From assembly GCA_018434075.1 (NCBI GenBank), contig JAHDQA010000076.1, positions 33,571 to 97,570 on the forward strand: a stretch of 64,000 nt of DNA, read 5' to 3'. The stretch comes from Tissierellaceae bacterium (GTDB taxonomy: Bacteria > Bacillota > Clostridia > Tissierellales > Tissierellaceae). Made by a program: the position numbers and the translations under genes. Below the pieces are notes generated by a model. It searched no databases. It was given only the letters and a program-made list of their open reading frames with translations, and had not been told where the DNA came from. Positions 16,353 through 26,098 of the stretch are shown here, piece after piece (position 1 is the first letter of the stretch; every line of letters begins with the position of its first letter).

Positions 16353-17609
16353 ATGAACCAAATCTGTATAGAAAGTGATATATATAGTAAAAACAAAATT
16401 GCCAAGTTTCTATTAGTTTTTTTCTTGTTATCTGCCGATATATCAAAATTGATCAATATAGGGAATATCAACTTCTTTTTTGTATTAATTATATCGACTT
16501 ACTTAATAATTGTTAATTATAATAATAATAGATTAACCTTTAGATTTTCAAAAAATGAATTGCCAATCTATTTATCAGCATTATTGTTATCTTCATCAAT
16601 AATACTTCTATCTAAAAATGTTCAAAATATAATACATGGTGTAAAATTAATGTTGATTTTTTTTATGATATATCCAACTATTCGGAGCTTTTACACAAAA
16701 GTTCAATTATTATCATTATTAACAGTAAATGTAGCTGCTAATTTTCTTTTAATACTCGGTGGGAAAATAGTAAGTGATACTTTATCGAGAGAAACTGGAT
16801 TTCTGAGAGGCTCAACAATACTTAATTATGCTGGATCATTGTATAAAGTAGGGTTGTTAGTTCTTCCATTTGTTGTGTGGAATTTGATTAAGAACAACGA
16901 CAATAAATCAAAGAATTTGATACTTCTCATTTTAAGCATATATATAATATCTTTTGACGGATCAAGGACAGGCTTTATAAGTGTTATTTTAATTCTAACT
17001 ATATATTTGATTAATATTATCTGGAACATACTAAGGGGTTTGAAATTCACTTTAAAATCAATTATTAAGATTTTTATATTTATAATTATAATTAGCATTT
17101 TATCTATTTTTTATTATCAAAAACTATTAGACACTAATTCAGTGAAAAGAGGCTTAGAAACAATTAATTTATTTTTTAAGTTAAATTTTGATAACTTTTT
17201 GGTACAAGCTGATCCTGTTCGTGGACAAATGATTCTTGATTCAATTTCAAAGATAAAAAATTATTCTTTTTTAATTGGACAGGGTTTCGGAACAACTACT
17301 ACTAATGGAATAGTTATTCATAATGCTTATCTTCAAGTATTTGCTGATTTAGGGATATTTCCATTTATTTGCTTATTAATATTAATTATTTATCCAATTG
17401 CATTTGGATTTCAAAAAATAAAATATGATAATAGTATGCTGCCAACTATATTGTTATTATTAGTTTTTTCATTCATTATTAGTTTACATCCCTTAAGTGT
17501 ACAACCAACAGATTGGAGTTTTTACTTAATTCCATTATCAATCTTGATGGATAATAGCAATTCTAATTCAATACAATTAGAAACCAATAGATATGTTAAT
17601 GGGAACTAA
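16353..17609 (+). CDS. O-antigen/exopolysaccharide polymerase, Wzy type
   Basis: A 418-residue, very hydrophobic protein with about 10-12 predicted membrane segments. A long extracytoplasmic-type loop precedes IGQGFGTTTTNGIVIHNAYLQVFADLG, resembling the H-N-x-(Y/F)-L-x-x-x-x-(D/E)-x-G region of Wzy_C/O-antigen ligase proteins. It would polymerise lipid-linked repeat units outside the membrane in a Wzx/Wzy pathway. No Wzx flippase is in the window. GGGAG is near the ATG. Wzy proteins vary greatly, so the call rests on topology, the loop motif and the neighbours. Confidence 0.75.
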   Translation: MNQICIESDIYSKNKIAKFLLVFFLLSADISKLINIGNINFFFVLIISTYLIIVNYNNNRLTFRFSKNELPIYLSALLLSSSIILLSKNVQNIIHGVKLMLIFFMIYPTIRSFYTKVQLLSLLTVNVAANFLLILGGKIVSDTLSRETGFLRGSTILNYAGSLYKVGLLVLPFVVWNLIKNNDNKSKNLILLILSIYIISFDGSRTGFISVILILTIYLINIIWNILRGLKFTLKSIIKIFIFIIIISILSIFYYQKLLDTNSVKRGLETINLFFKLNFDNFLVQADPVRGQMILDSISKIKNYSFLIGQGFGTTTTNGIVIHNAYLQVFADLGIFPFICLLILIIYPIAFGFQKIKYDNSMLPTILLLLVFSFIISLHPLSVQPTDWSFYLIPLSILMDNSNSNSIQLETNRYVNGN

Positions 17610-17624
17610 AAAGGAGTTGATATC

Positions 17625-18512
17625 TTGAATATCAAAGTAACTGTATTTACACCAACATTTAATCGTGCATATATTATAGATAATTTATACAAGAGCTTAA
17701 TAGAACAAACATTTAAAAATTTTGAATGGATTATAATTGATGATGGCTCAACGGATAATACTGAAGTTTTAATAAATTCATTTATAGAGGAGGGCAAATT
17801 AAATATTATATATCAAAAACAATTAAATAGTGGTAAACATAGAGCAATCAACAAAGCTGTAGACATTGCACATGGGGAATTGTTTTTTATTGTTGATAGT
17901 GATGATTACTTAACTGAAGATGCTTTAGAAATTCTTGTGAGTAATTGGGATAATATAGAAGACAAGGGAAAATTCTGCGGTATATCTGGGTTAAGAGGAT
18001 ATAATTCAGAAAAAATTGTAGGAAGTTGTCATCCAAATTATATCTTTGATTGCAGCATATTAGAATATAGATATAAATATAAGATAAAAGGAGATAAAGC
18101 AGAGGCATTTGTTACAGAAAAATTAAAAATTCATAAATTTCCAGAAATTGAAGGTGAAAAATTCATTTCAGAGAGTATTGTCTGGAACAGATTAGGAGAA
18201 AAGTACTTGATGAGGTGGGTAAATGAAATTATTTATATATGTAATTATCTTGAAGATGGCTTATCAGCAAAAAGTTTAAACCTCAGAATAAATAATATAA
18301 ATGGAACACTGCTATTATATAAATCAAATCTGGACTATGATATACCTTACAGCTATAAATTGAAGAACATTATTAATTATTATAGATTTTTATTTCATGC
18401 TAAACTTCCAATAAAAAAATATAAAATAGAGAATGCATTAATTTTAAACATAATAGGTATGATAGGAGGGGGTATTTTATACATATTAGACTTTTCTAAA
18501 CTGGAAAATTGA
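17625..18512 (+). CDS. Glycosyltransferase family 2 protein
   Basis: A 295-residue GT-A enzyme. The N-terminal domain has VTVFTPTFNRAYIIDNLYKS, WIIIDDGSTDNTE and the metal-binding FIVDSDDYLTEDAL. It starts with TTG at 17625, eight bases after AAGGAG at 17611-17616; there is no nearby ATG in frame. The C-terminal half, with EAFVTEKLKIHKFPEIEGEKFISESIVWNRL, is typical of GT2 proteins in Gram-positive capsule clusters. Donor and acceptor are unknown. Confidence 0.85.
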   Translation: MNIKVTVFTPTFNRAYIIDNLYKSLIEQTFKNFEWIIIDDGSTDNTEVLINSFIEEGKLNIIYQKQLNSGKHRAINKAVDIAHGELFFIVDSDDYLTEDALEILVSNWDNIEDKGKFCGISGLRGYNSEKIVGSCHPNYIFDCSILEYRYKYKIKGDKAEAFVTEKLKIHKFPEIEGEKFISESIVWNRLGEKYLMRWVNEIIYICNYLEDGLSAKSLNLRINNINGTLLLYKSNLDYDIPYSYKLKNIINYYRFLFHAKLPIKKYKIENALILNIIGMIGGGILYILDFSKLEN

Positions 18513-18553
18513 TTAATAATATAATCTTAAATTTCATAAGGCGGTGGTTTTGG

Positions 18554-19483
18554 ATGAATAAAGAAATTCCTTTGGTAAGTGTAATTATTGCTACATATAA
18601 TAGTGAAAAATATATAGAAACCGCAATAGAAAGTGCTTTAATGCAAACTTATCCTAACATAGAAGTAATTGTTGTTGATGACGGCTCTACCGATAATACT
18701 TCCAAAATATTACAAAAATATGATGACATTACGATTATTAAACAAGAAAATAAGGGAGTTGCTGGAGCTAGAAATACTGGAATAAATAATTCACACGGTG
18801 AATATATAGCTATTTTAGACTCTGATGACAAATGGTTAAAGAATAGATTGAGTATTATGATTCCTGATTTAATAAAGTCAGGTTGTGAGTTATGTATATC
18901 TAACTATTACTATGTAAACGAGAAAAGACAAAGAATTTCAGATGAACCTGCTTATTCAAATGAGTTCAAAGAACCATTAGAAAATCAATATAAAGCATTA
19001 TTATGGAAAGCAGTAAGTTTTTCTATGATGATTGTAAAAGCTGATGCCATAAAATCTATTGGTGGATATGATGAATCATTGAGAGGCGAAGCAGAAGATT
19101 ATGATTTATGGCTTAGACTATTACGCAATGGAGCTAAATGGAAATACATAAATGAACCCCTCGCGGAATATATGGTTAGATCAGGATCGTTATCAAAAGG
19201 ATATTCTAATAAAAGAAAAGCAGCGTTAAAAAGAATATTCAACAAACATGTAACTACAATTGGGAGTTTTAGAGCTTTTGTTTTATATAGATATCATCTC
19301 GGTGGATATAGATGGGACATGCTAGTAATAGCTATAAAAGAAAAGAACATAATAAAGGCTATGATTCATTGCTTTATTATGTTTCGGTCAATATTCTTTA
19401 TTCCTGTAATAGTATTTAGAATAATAAATTATTTGTATTATAAGAAATTAAAGCTTGTGGGTGTTAATATCAGAGATAGGTGA
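18554..19483 (+). CDS. Glycosyltransferase family 2 protein
   Basis: A 309-residue GT-A glycosyltransferase with VSVIIATYNSEKYIETAIES, VIVVDDGSTDNTSK, GVAGARNTGINNSHGEYIAILDSDD and the acceptor-side SIGGYDESLRGEAEDYDLWLRL. I chose ATG 18554 because AGGCGGTGG lies about seven bases upstream; an upstream TTG at 18509 overlaps the previous gene and would add 15 hydrophobic residues without a site. A C-terminal hydrophobic stretch suggests membrane association. It probably adds a side sugar to the exopolysaccharide. Confidence 0.86.
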   Translation: MNKEIPLVSVIIATYNSEKYIETAIESALMQTYPNIEVIVVDDGSTDNTSKILQKYDDITIIKQENKGVAGARNTGINNSHGEYIAILDSDDKWLKNRLSIMIPDLIKSGCELCISNYYYVNEKRQRISDEPAYSNEFKEPLENQYKALLWKAVSFSMMIVKADAIKSIGGYDESLRGEAEDYDLWLRLLRNGAKWKYINEPLAEYMVRSGSLSKGYSNKRKAALKRIFNKHVTTIGSFRAFVLYRYHLGGYRWDMLVIAIKEKNIIKAMIHCFIMFRSIFFIPVIVFRIINYLYYKKLKLVGVNIRDR

Positions 19484-19723
19484 TTAAATTTTTGAATTAA
19501 TAAATTATGAAAAAGATTTATGTAGTACATTTTACAATCAATGAGTAAATTGTTTATTTGAAATAAGAAATGAATTAGCTATAAAATTTTAGAGTTAAAC
19601 GAGATTTTGAGAACTCATGTATTTTGGATACAAAGCTATTTTTATTATTTTAATTTCTAAAACCAAAAGTGATTGGTTAAATTTATATTATAATCTGGAT
19701 AGAGTATAAGCCAAGGAAGAAGT

Positions 19724-20131
19724 ATGAAAAGCCTAATATTATGTATAAAAACAATAATAGTAAAATTAGTATATTATATAAATATAAAGTTTCTCAAAAC
19801 AAATTGTTTAGAGGTCTACTCCATAGATGAAACTATATCAAAAATATTAAATTACAACTCATCTGTAATTAGATTTGGAGATGGTGAGATGGAGATAATT
19901 AAGGGGAAAAGTATAGGGTTTCAGAAATATGATGTAGAACTAGCTAATAAATTAAAAGATATTATGGCTACTAATTATGATAATCTTATGATTTGTATTC
20001 CAGATGTTTTTGGAGATTTAAACAAATATACAGATGAAGCGAAATTATTTTGGCAGTCTCATCTATTTAGGAATAGAAGAATATGGAATAAACAATTCGA
20101 TATTTCAAAAAAATACTATAATACATTTTGA
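19724..20131 (+). pseudogene. GT-D fold glycosyltransferase (DUF1792-like), C-terminally truncated
   Basis: 135 residues are open from the ATG at 19724. A basic hydrophobic start is followed by the GT-D core: SIDETISKILNYNSSVIRFGDGEMEIIKGKSIGFQKYD, NLMICIPDVF and FRNRRIWNKQFDISKKYYNTF. Intact GT-D proteins are about twice as long and continue past YYNTF, so the second half is missing here. The gap before it (19484-19723) shows nothing. The following sequence in another frame does not look like the GT-D continuation, so a deletion or recombination joint near 20125 is likely. Confidence 0.65.
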
Positions 20132-20291
20132 TATAGAATATGAATGGTATCTAAGAAACGCCAATGTAAAAATAGCTATAAAAAATAAATTTGTAAATGA
20201 AGTTGACACTGATGTTGAAATTTCAGATTGTTTTGATGAAAAGTACTTAAGCCAAATTTTAATAAATATTAACGAATTTAATGAAAGTTAA
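20125..20291 (+). pseudogene. C-terminal fragment of an unidentified protein
   Basis: In a frame different from the truncated GT-D gene, about 50 residues (FDIEYEWYLRNANVKIAIKN, then a short acidic end) are open to the TAA at 20289-20291. There is no credible start of its own in this stretch. It looks like the tail of another gene joined to the GT-D remnant. I do not recognise the family. Confidence 0.3.
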
Positions 20292-20442
20292 TATCGTGGT
20301 ATTAATACATAAATTATGAACATAATAAAAGTTTGTTATTAGTGATGTAATTATGTATATAAGTATTGGAATTATTAATAAAATATTACTAATTAAAAAT
20401 GAGAGAAAGCAGACTCACACTGTCTAATTTCCATTATAAGGT

Positions 20443-21337
20443 GTGTTAGAAATTATGTATTCTAGTTTTATTAAAACAAATATTAACGATTTAAATAAGT
20501 TTATTAAACATAAAATTAAAGATAATTATGTAAATAACTTTTGTTTATTATCTATTAAGGGTTTGGAGTTTGATTTATCTATTATTCTTAATCCTGATAT
20601 AAATTACAAAGATGTTTATCATGGTTTACACCCCAAGTTTAACGAAGAAACACTAAAAAAATTTATATATAATCTTAAACATAATGATTACGATAGTTTT
20701 TGGGCTGCAGTCAAACAATTGAATGCAGAGTTTAACTATATGAATCTAATTTTATATGAAGAAAATCAACAAGAAAGTATATTTAAAATAACAAAGAATT
20801 TATATGAAAGGGAAGAACTTGAAGAAGCTTTATTATGTAAATGTATATTACAAATGTCTACTCATTATGGATATAATTTAGATACAGGTAATGATGAATT
20901 ATTATTTAATAATATCATCGAATTTTTACAGTTTAAAAAAATAGAAGAAAATATTTATTGGTCACGAAATAATGAAGATTTGCAAATAAACATATTCAAT
21001 TGATGAGAAACAGCTTTCAAGTTTTTCATTAGACAAAATAGATCTCGATTTCCATTCGATAAATCGACTTCTGTTAGAAGATCGAATTAATAAAAATACT
21101 GATATACTAGATGCTTTAATAAAATATAGGCTTAGAGCTCTGATAATTTATAGACTTTGCGATGCGGTAAATAGAAAGGCAAATAGTAAAGATATTATTG
21201 AATATTTCAATAAGTATAAAATCTATTTCAATGAAAAATATTACGGAAACGGATTACGAAGTTTAAAGTTAGAATTATATACTTTAAAGTTAAAACGATG
21301 GATGAAAAATTATGAAAGAAGGAAGTATAATGACTAA
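20443..21337 (+). pseudogene. Unidentified polysaccharide-cluster gene broken by a frameshift
   Basis: The first part (GTG 20443 or ATG 20455 to TGA 21001-21003) encodes about 185 residues; the second part reads on from about 20999 in another frame (YSIDEKQLSSFSLDKIDLDF, then a basic end) to TAA 21335-21337, giving about 300 residues in all. The charge and helix pattern continues across the joint, supporting a single former gene. The frame change needs one extra base here or two lost near 20990. I do not recognise the family. Its end overlaps the next start by eight bases. Confidence 0.4.
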
Positions 21338-22450
21338 AGTAGGTATTATCACAATAATTGATTACAATAATTATGGAAACAGGTTACAAAACTATGCAGT
21401 TCAAGAGACTGTTAAATCTTTAGGGTATGATCCAATTACAATCATTAATTTTCCAACTTCAAGTAATAAAAACATTATAAAGAGAATTCAAAATAAAACT
21501 TTAAAAGATATTTTTAAATTTGGAATTATTAAAGCTAAAAACACATTATTAACAAATAAATATTCAGAAATCCAAAAACAAAGAATTGAAAATTTTAAAG
21601 TATGGAGTAATAAATACATAAATGAAACTGATTATATGATCAATAAAGATTTTTGTGATGTACGAGAAGAAGATTTTCATGTTTTTTAGCTGGAAGTGAT
21701 CAAATATGGAATCCAAACTTTAGAAGTGGATTTTGTGTTGACTTTCTAAAATTTGCTCCTATTGAGAAAAGAGTTGCGTATGCTCCTAGTTTTGGAATTG
21801 AAACTATTCCTGACCAATATGTGTCTATTTATAAAGAATGGCTTAGTGAATTTAAGGCACTTTCAGTAAGAGAGAAATCTGGAGCTGATATTATATTTGA
21901 ATTAACAGGTAGAAAAGCGGAAATTTTATTAGACCCAACTTTAACTTTAAATAAAGAAAGTTGGATAGAAATATCTTGCAATGGTGAAATTCTACCTGAG
22001 AAAGATTTCATTATGACATATTTTCTTGGAGAAATGGACAATAATTTGAAAAAATATATAAATAAGATAGCAGAAGAAAATAATCTAGAAATTATAAACT
22101 TTGGGGATGTAAAAAATAAAGATACATATATATTAGACCCAAGTTCATTTATTGCACATATTAGAGAAGCAAAAATCATATTTACTGATTCATTTCATGG
22201 GGTTGCATTTTCGATTATATTTAATAAACCCTTCTTAGTTTTCGAGAGACTTAGTGAGGGGCCATCAATGTACACGAGGATCGATAATATCCTTAGTATA
22301 TTTGGATTGCAATTTAGAGAATTCAAGGGAAATTATGATATTGATGATATTTTAAACGTAGATTATTCTGCTGTAAATGATATTTTAGAACACGAAAGAC
22401 AACGTTCAATAAATTATTTACAGAAAGCTTTAGATTCTACTAGGAATTAG
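21330..22450 (+). pseudogene. Polysaccharide pyruvyl transferase family gene with one frameshift
   Basis: The first segment (ATG 21330 to TAG 21687) has VGIITIIDYNNYGNRLQNYA, and the second begins FLAGSDQIWNPNFRSGF and includes ALSVREKSGADII, LDPTL and TDSFHGVAFSIIFNKPF, the order of a complete pyruvyl transferase of about 373 residues. The joint is at the run of six T (21682-21687); seven T would restore one frame. Such enzymes add pyruvate ketals or act as glycosyltransferase-like enzymes in exopolysaccharide clusters. It may be mutated, phase-variable, slipped during translation, or a consensus error. Confidence 0.8.
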
Positions 22451-22461
22451 TGGGTGATAAT

Positions 22462-23664
22462 ATGATAGAAGATAAACTAACAAATAAGAATTTGTGTACT
22501 GGTTGTCATGCATGCATGAATATTTGTCCTCAAGATTGTGTTGAAATGAAATTTGATGAAGAAGGGTTTTTATACCCTAGAGTTAATATAGAATATTGCA
22601 TTCAATGTAATAAATGCGTAAATATTTGTCCTTCACTTAAAAAATTGCCTGAGGCAATGGGTAACGAAATGTTAATAGCTTATGCATGCCAAGCAAAAGA
22701 TGATAAAATAAGGTTAATTAGCTCTTCGGGAGGCATATTCTCTTTAATTGCTCAAGAAGTTATAAGTAATGAAGGAATAGTATTTGGAGCAGGTTTTGAT
22801 AAAGAATTTAATCTTAAACACTTTTATTCTGATGATATGAATGTAATTTTAGATAAGTTTACTGGCTCAAAATATGTTCAAAGCAACATTGGTACTACAT
22901 ATAAGCAAGTTAAAGATTTTTTAGATAATGATCGTTTGGTCTTGTTTACTGGCACTCCATGTCAAGTAGCTGGACTAAAAAGTTATCTTGGTAAAGACTA
23001 CGATAACTTAGTTTGTGTAGATTTAGTTTGTCATGGTGTTCCATCGCCATTTATGTGGAATAAATATAAAGAATACAGGGAAAGAGAAGCAAAATCAACA
23101 GCTAAGAGAATCTCTTTCAGACATAAGAAATATGGATGGAAGAGATACTCTGTATTATTTGAGTTTGCAAATAATACAGAGTATCTCCATACATTAGATA
23201 AAGATATGTACATGAGAGCATTTCTAAAAGACATAGCACTAAGACCATCGTGTTATAACTGCAAGTTTAAAGGATATAAAAGATATAGTGACATGACTCT
23301 AGCTGATTTCTGGGGCATAGAAGAAGTAACTGATTCATTTAAGGATGATTTAGGGACTTCACTAATAACATTGAACAGTCTTAAAGGCAAAAAAATATTT
23401 GAAACTTTAAATGACAGTGTGAAATCCGAAGAAGTGGATATAAAAAAAGCCCTAGAATATAATAAAGCTGCTCTAAAGTCAGCAGAAAAACACCCTTCAA
23501 GAGATGAATTCATGAATAGATTAAAGACAATGGAATTCGATGAATTGGTCGATTTGTACTGTAAAGATTCTTTTTCTTTGAGATTAAAATCAGTTATGAT
23601 AAATTTACTTATTAAAACAAATACTTTTAATCTAGCAAAGAAAGTTCTGAAACGTAATAATTGA
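22462..23664 (+). CDS. Coenzyme F420 hydrogenase/dehydrogenase beta-subunit family protein (polysaccharide cluster type)
   Basis: About 400 residues. Two N-terminal [4Fe-4S] motifs (LCTGCHACMNICPQDC and CIQCNKCVNICPSL) precede the FrhB N and C domains, with GTPCQVAGLKSYLG, VCHGVPSPFMW and CYNCKFKGYKRYSDMTLADFWG. Members in exopolysaccharide clusters often sit next to polysaccharide pyruvyl transferases, as here; their reaction is not established, and a redox step on a sugar or pyruvyl group is inference. ATG 22462 follows GGTG at five bases; a GTG at 22450 is also open. It is the last gene before a strong terminator. Confidence 0.85.
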   Translation: MIEDKLTNKNLCTGCHACMNICPQDCVEMKFDEEGFLYPRVNIEYCIQCNKCVNICPSLKKLPEAMGNEMLIAYACQAKDDKIRLISSSGGIFSLIAQEVISNEGIVFGAGFDKEFNLKHFYSDDMNVILDKFTGSKYVQSNIGTTYKQVKDFLDNDRLVLFTGTPCQVAGLKSYLGKDYDNLVCVDLVCHGVPSPFMWNKYKEYREREAKSTAKRISFRHKKYGWKRYSVLFEFANNTEYLHTLDKDMYMRAFLKDIALRPSCYNCKFKGYKRYSDMTLADFWGIEEVTDSFKDDLGTSLITLNSLKGKKIFETLNDSVKSEEVDIKKALEYNKAALKSAEKHPSRDEFMNRLKTMEFDELVDLYCKDSFSLRLKSVMINLLIKTNTFNLAKKVLKRNN

Positions 23665-23691
23665 TGACATATATTCATATCAATTCATCAC

Positions 23692-23725
23692 AAAAATCCC
23701 TAATAAATATAGGGGTTTTTATTAT
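23692..23725 (+). terminator. Terminator of the polysaccharide cluster
   Basis: An 11-bp stem (AAAAATCCCTA 23692-23702 with TAGGGGTTTTT 23710-23720, one G-T pair) with a 7-base loop. The T-rich right arm forms the U-run. It follows the FrhB-like gene by 28 bases. Confidence 0.85.
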
Positions 23726-23776
23726 TTTCTCCCATCATTTGATATAATACATATAGTATGTGAAAGTGGTGATTTA

Positions 23777-25660
23777 ATGAAAGATATAGTGATTATTGCT
23801 CCTTTTATGGAGCTTTATGAGCTGGCGAATAAAGTAGTTGAAGATAAAAACTATGAAGATGTAGAAGTTATTTTTGGAGATTTGAGTCAAGGTGTGGTTG
23901 AGGCGAAAAAAGCTGTAAAAGAAGGTGCAAAGATAATCATATCTAGAGGTGGAACATACAGCATGATAAAAAAAGAGGTAGATATACCTGTTGTTGAGAT
24001 TGCTGTGACTTCTTTTGATTTATTGAGAGGCTTCATTGAGCTTAAAGACTACAAAGGCAAGATCGGGCTTGTAGGTTATGGCAATGTAATATGGGGTTCG
24101 GATTTAATTAGCGAATTGCTAAATCTAGATATTGTAAAGATTGAGATAAATAAAGAAGAAAAAGCTGAAGAAGTCATAAAACCATACATTGACCAAGGTA
24201 TAAGAGTGTTTGTCGGAGATACCATAGGAAGCAGAGTCAGCAGTAAGATGAATTGCAAAAGTTATGTGATTAAAACAGGGATAGATTCGCTTATCAGCGC
24301 TATTAAAGATGCACAAAGAGTGCTTATGCTGTCCAAGGCTGAACAAGAGAGAAATGAGAGGTTTAGAGCAATTGTTGATTTTGTACACGATGGCATAATC
24401 TCTATAGATGAAGATGAAAAAATAACTCTTGTAAATAACAAGGCTAAAGAAATGTTTAAGCTTGAGGAAAATGTAATTGGGATGAAAATTAAAGATGTCA
24501 TACCATCTACTAGATTAGATCAAGTTTTAAAAAATAAGACAGCTGAGTTGGGCAAATTGCAAGATGTGAATGGTTTAAAAATTGCAACCAATAGGGTGCC
24601 AATCATTGTTGATAAAAAAGTAAAAGGAGTCGTAGCTACATTCAATGATGTAACTGAACTGCAAGAACTAGAAAACAATCTAAGGATGATGCTGTCAAAT
24701 AAAGGATTTGTGGCTAAATACAATTTTTCAGATATAGTATATCAAAGTGAAATCATGAGAAACGCTATAGATATAGCTAAAAGATATGCTAAATACGATT
24801 CGCCAATTCTAATAACAGGATCTACTGGAGTAGGCAAAGAGCTATTTTCGCAGAGCATTCATAACTTCAGTGTGAGAAATAAAGGGCCTTTTGTAGCTAT
24901 CAATTGTGCAGCATTGCCAGCTAACTTGATAGAAAGCGAGCTGTTCGGATATGTTGAGGGTGCATTTACCGGAGCAAGGAAGAAAGGAAAGCCAGGGCTG
25001 TTTGAGTTAGCGCATAAAGGCACGATTTTTTTAGATGAAATTAGCGAGCTGCCGATCGAACTTCAAGGAAGGTTGTTGAGGATTTTACAAGAAAAAGAGG
25101 TTATGAGAATTGGAGATGATAAAGTCCTTCCTGTCGATGTGAGAATTATATGCGGAACAAATAGAAATTTAAAGGAATTGGTACATGATGGCAAGTTTAG
25201 AAAAGATCTGTATTATAGAATCAACATATTGCCTCTTAATATACCGGATTTAAAAGAAAGAAGAAAAGATATAGTTGTATTATCTAAGCACTTTTTGGAG
25301 AAGTACTCTAAAAAGTACCATAAAAATATACGGTTCATCAATGACGATTGTTTGAATTACTTGCTTGATTATGATTACCAGGGGAATGTAAGAGAACTAG
25401 AAGCAATGATAGAGAGAGCTTGTATATTGACAGATACTGATGAAATAGATCTGACTCATATATGCGTGGAAAGTACAGACAAAGACTCAATTAGCGAAGA
25501 AAAAAGCGATAAATTTGTAGTCGACGAATATCTTAATTTAGAAGAGCTTAACAAGGAATACATGAAATACGTACTTTCTTCTAAAAATGGAAGTGTTAAG
25601 GAAGCTTCAAAAATACTCGGGGTAGATAGGACTACGATATGGAGAAAATTAAAAGAATAG
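23777..25660 (+). CDS. Sigma-54-dependent activator with PrpR-N sensor domain
   Basis: A 627-residue enhancer-binding protein. Residues 1-180 are a PrpR-N type ligand domain (IIISRGGTYSMIKKEVDIPVVE), about 195-300 a PAS domain, 310-545 the AAA+ domain with Walker A GSTGVGKE (348-355) and the sigma-54 contact loop GAFTGA (395-400), and the end is a Fis-type helix-turn-helix (SVKEASKILGVDRTTIWRKL). It drives open-complex formation by RNA polymerase with sigma-54. The only -24/-12 promoter seen lies 85 bases downstream, before the acid-sugar operon, its likely target. TATAAT at 23743-23748 may be its own -10 box. Confidence 0.93.
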   Translation: MKDIVIIAPFMELYELANKVVEDKNYEDVEVIFGDLSQGVVEAKKAVKEGAKIIISRGGTYSMIKKEVDIPVVEIAVTSFDLLRGFIELKDYKGKIGLVGYGNVIWGSDLISELLNLDIVKIEINKEEKAEEVIKPYIDQGIRVFVGDTIGSRVSSKMNCKSYVIKTGIDSLISAIKDAQRVLMLSKAEQERNERFRAIVDFVHDGIISIDEDEKITLVNNKAKEMFKLEENVIGMKIKDVIPSTRLDQVLKNKTAELGKLQDVNGLKIATNRVPIIVDKKVKGVVATFNDVTELQELENNLRMMLSNKGFVAKYNFSDIVYQSEIMRNAIDIAKRYAKYDSPILITGSTGVGKELFSQSIHNFSVRNKGPFVAINCAALPANLIESELFGYVEGAFTGARKKGKPGLFELAHKGTIFLDEISELPIELQGRLLRILQEKEVMRIGDDKVLPVDVRIICGTNRNLKELVHDGKFRKDLYYRINILPLNIPDLKERRKDIVVLSKHFLEKYSKKYHKNIRFINDDCLNYLLDYDYQGNVRELEAMIERACILTDTDEIDLTHICVESTDKDSISEEKSDKFVVDEYLNLEELNKEYMKYVLSSKNGSVKEASKILGVDRTTIWRKLKE

Positions 25661-25670
25661 TGTTATTTTA

Positions 25671-25711
25671 AAACATGTATGTTGCAAACTGCAACCTATA
25701 TGTTTTTTTAT
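25671..25711 (+). terminator. Terminator of the activator gene, possibly doubling as an activator site
   Basis: AAACATGTATGTTGCA (25671-25686) and TGCAACCTATATGTTT (25690-25705) form an inverted repeat with two mismatched pairs and a 3-base loop, followed by a T-run. It lies 40-75 bases ahead of the sigma-54 promoter, so the dyad could also be an upstream activating sequence. Confidence 0.65.
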
Positions 25712-25744
25712 TTTTATGATCCTCTTAATTTCAATATGCACTGA

Positions 25745-25760
25745 TTGGCACGATAATTGC
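25745..25760 (+). promoter_or_regulatory. Sigma-54 (-24/-12) promoter of the acid-sugar operon
   Basis: TTGGCACGATAATTGC matches the sigma-54 consensus TGGCAC-N5-TTGC, with GG (25747-25748) and GC (25759-25760) ten bases apart. It lies 36 bases ahead of the small dehydratase subunit and just behind the activator gene. Confidence 0.9.
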
Positions 25761-25795
25761 AATAATATATTGCAAAAATAAAAGGTGGTGTTTAT

Positions 25796-26098
25796 ATGTT
25801 AAAATTGGCAGTGGTTGCTCATAAAGATGACAATGTAGCAACTACAGTAAAGGATTTGTCTAAGGGAGAAAACGTTTTAGTGGATATCTTTGGAACTGAA
25901 AAGAATATCACGCTAAAAGAAGACATTCCATTTGGGCATAAGTTCGCTATAAAGGACATAAAAAAAGGTGAGGAGATTTTCAAATACGGCGAAGAAATAG
26001 GGCAAGCGACACAAGACATAGAAGAAGGAGAATACGTTCATGTACACAATGTAGTCAGTGAAAGAGGAAGAGGAGATTTGGAGGTTGATGCAAAATGA
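25796..26098 (+). CDS. UxaA-family dehydratase/lyase small subunit (SAF domain)
   Basis: A 100-residue SAF-domain protein (FGHKFAIKDIKKGEEIFKYG, EYVHVHNV) equal to the N-terminal domain of altronate/galactarate dehydratases and to the small subunit of two-subunit relatives such as sulfolactate lyase SuyA. It pairs with the next gene, whose start overlaps its stop by four bases. AAAGGTGG precedes the ATG. Together they should dehydrate or eliminate from a sugar acid or related 2-hydroxyacid using Fe(II); the substrate is not known. Confidence 0.85.
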   Translation: MLKLAVVAHKDDNVATTVKDLSKGENVLVDIFGTEKNITLKEDIPFGHKFAIKDIKKGEEIFKYGEEIGQATQDIEEGEYVHVHNVVSERGRGDLEVDAK

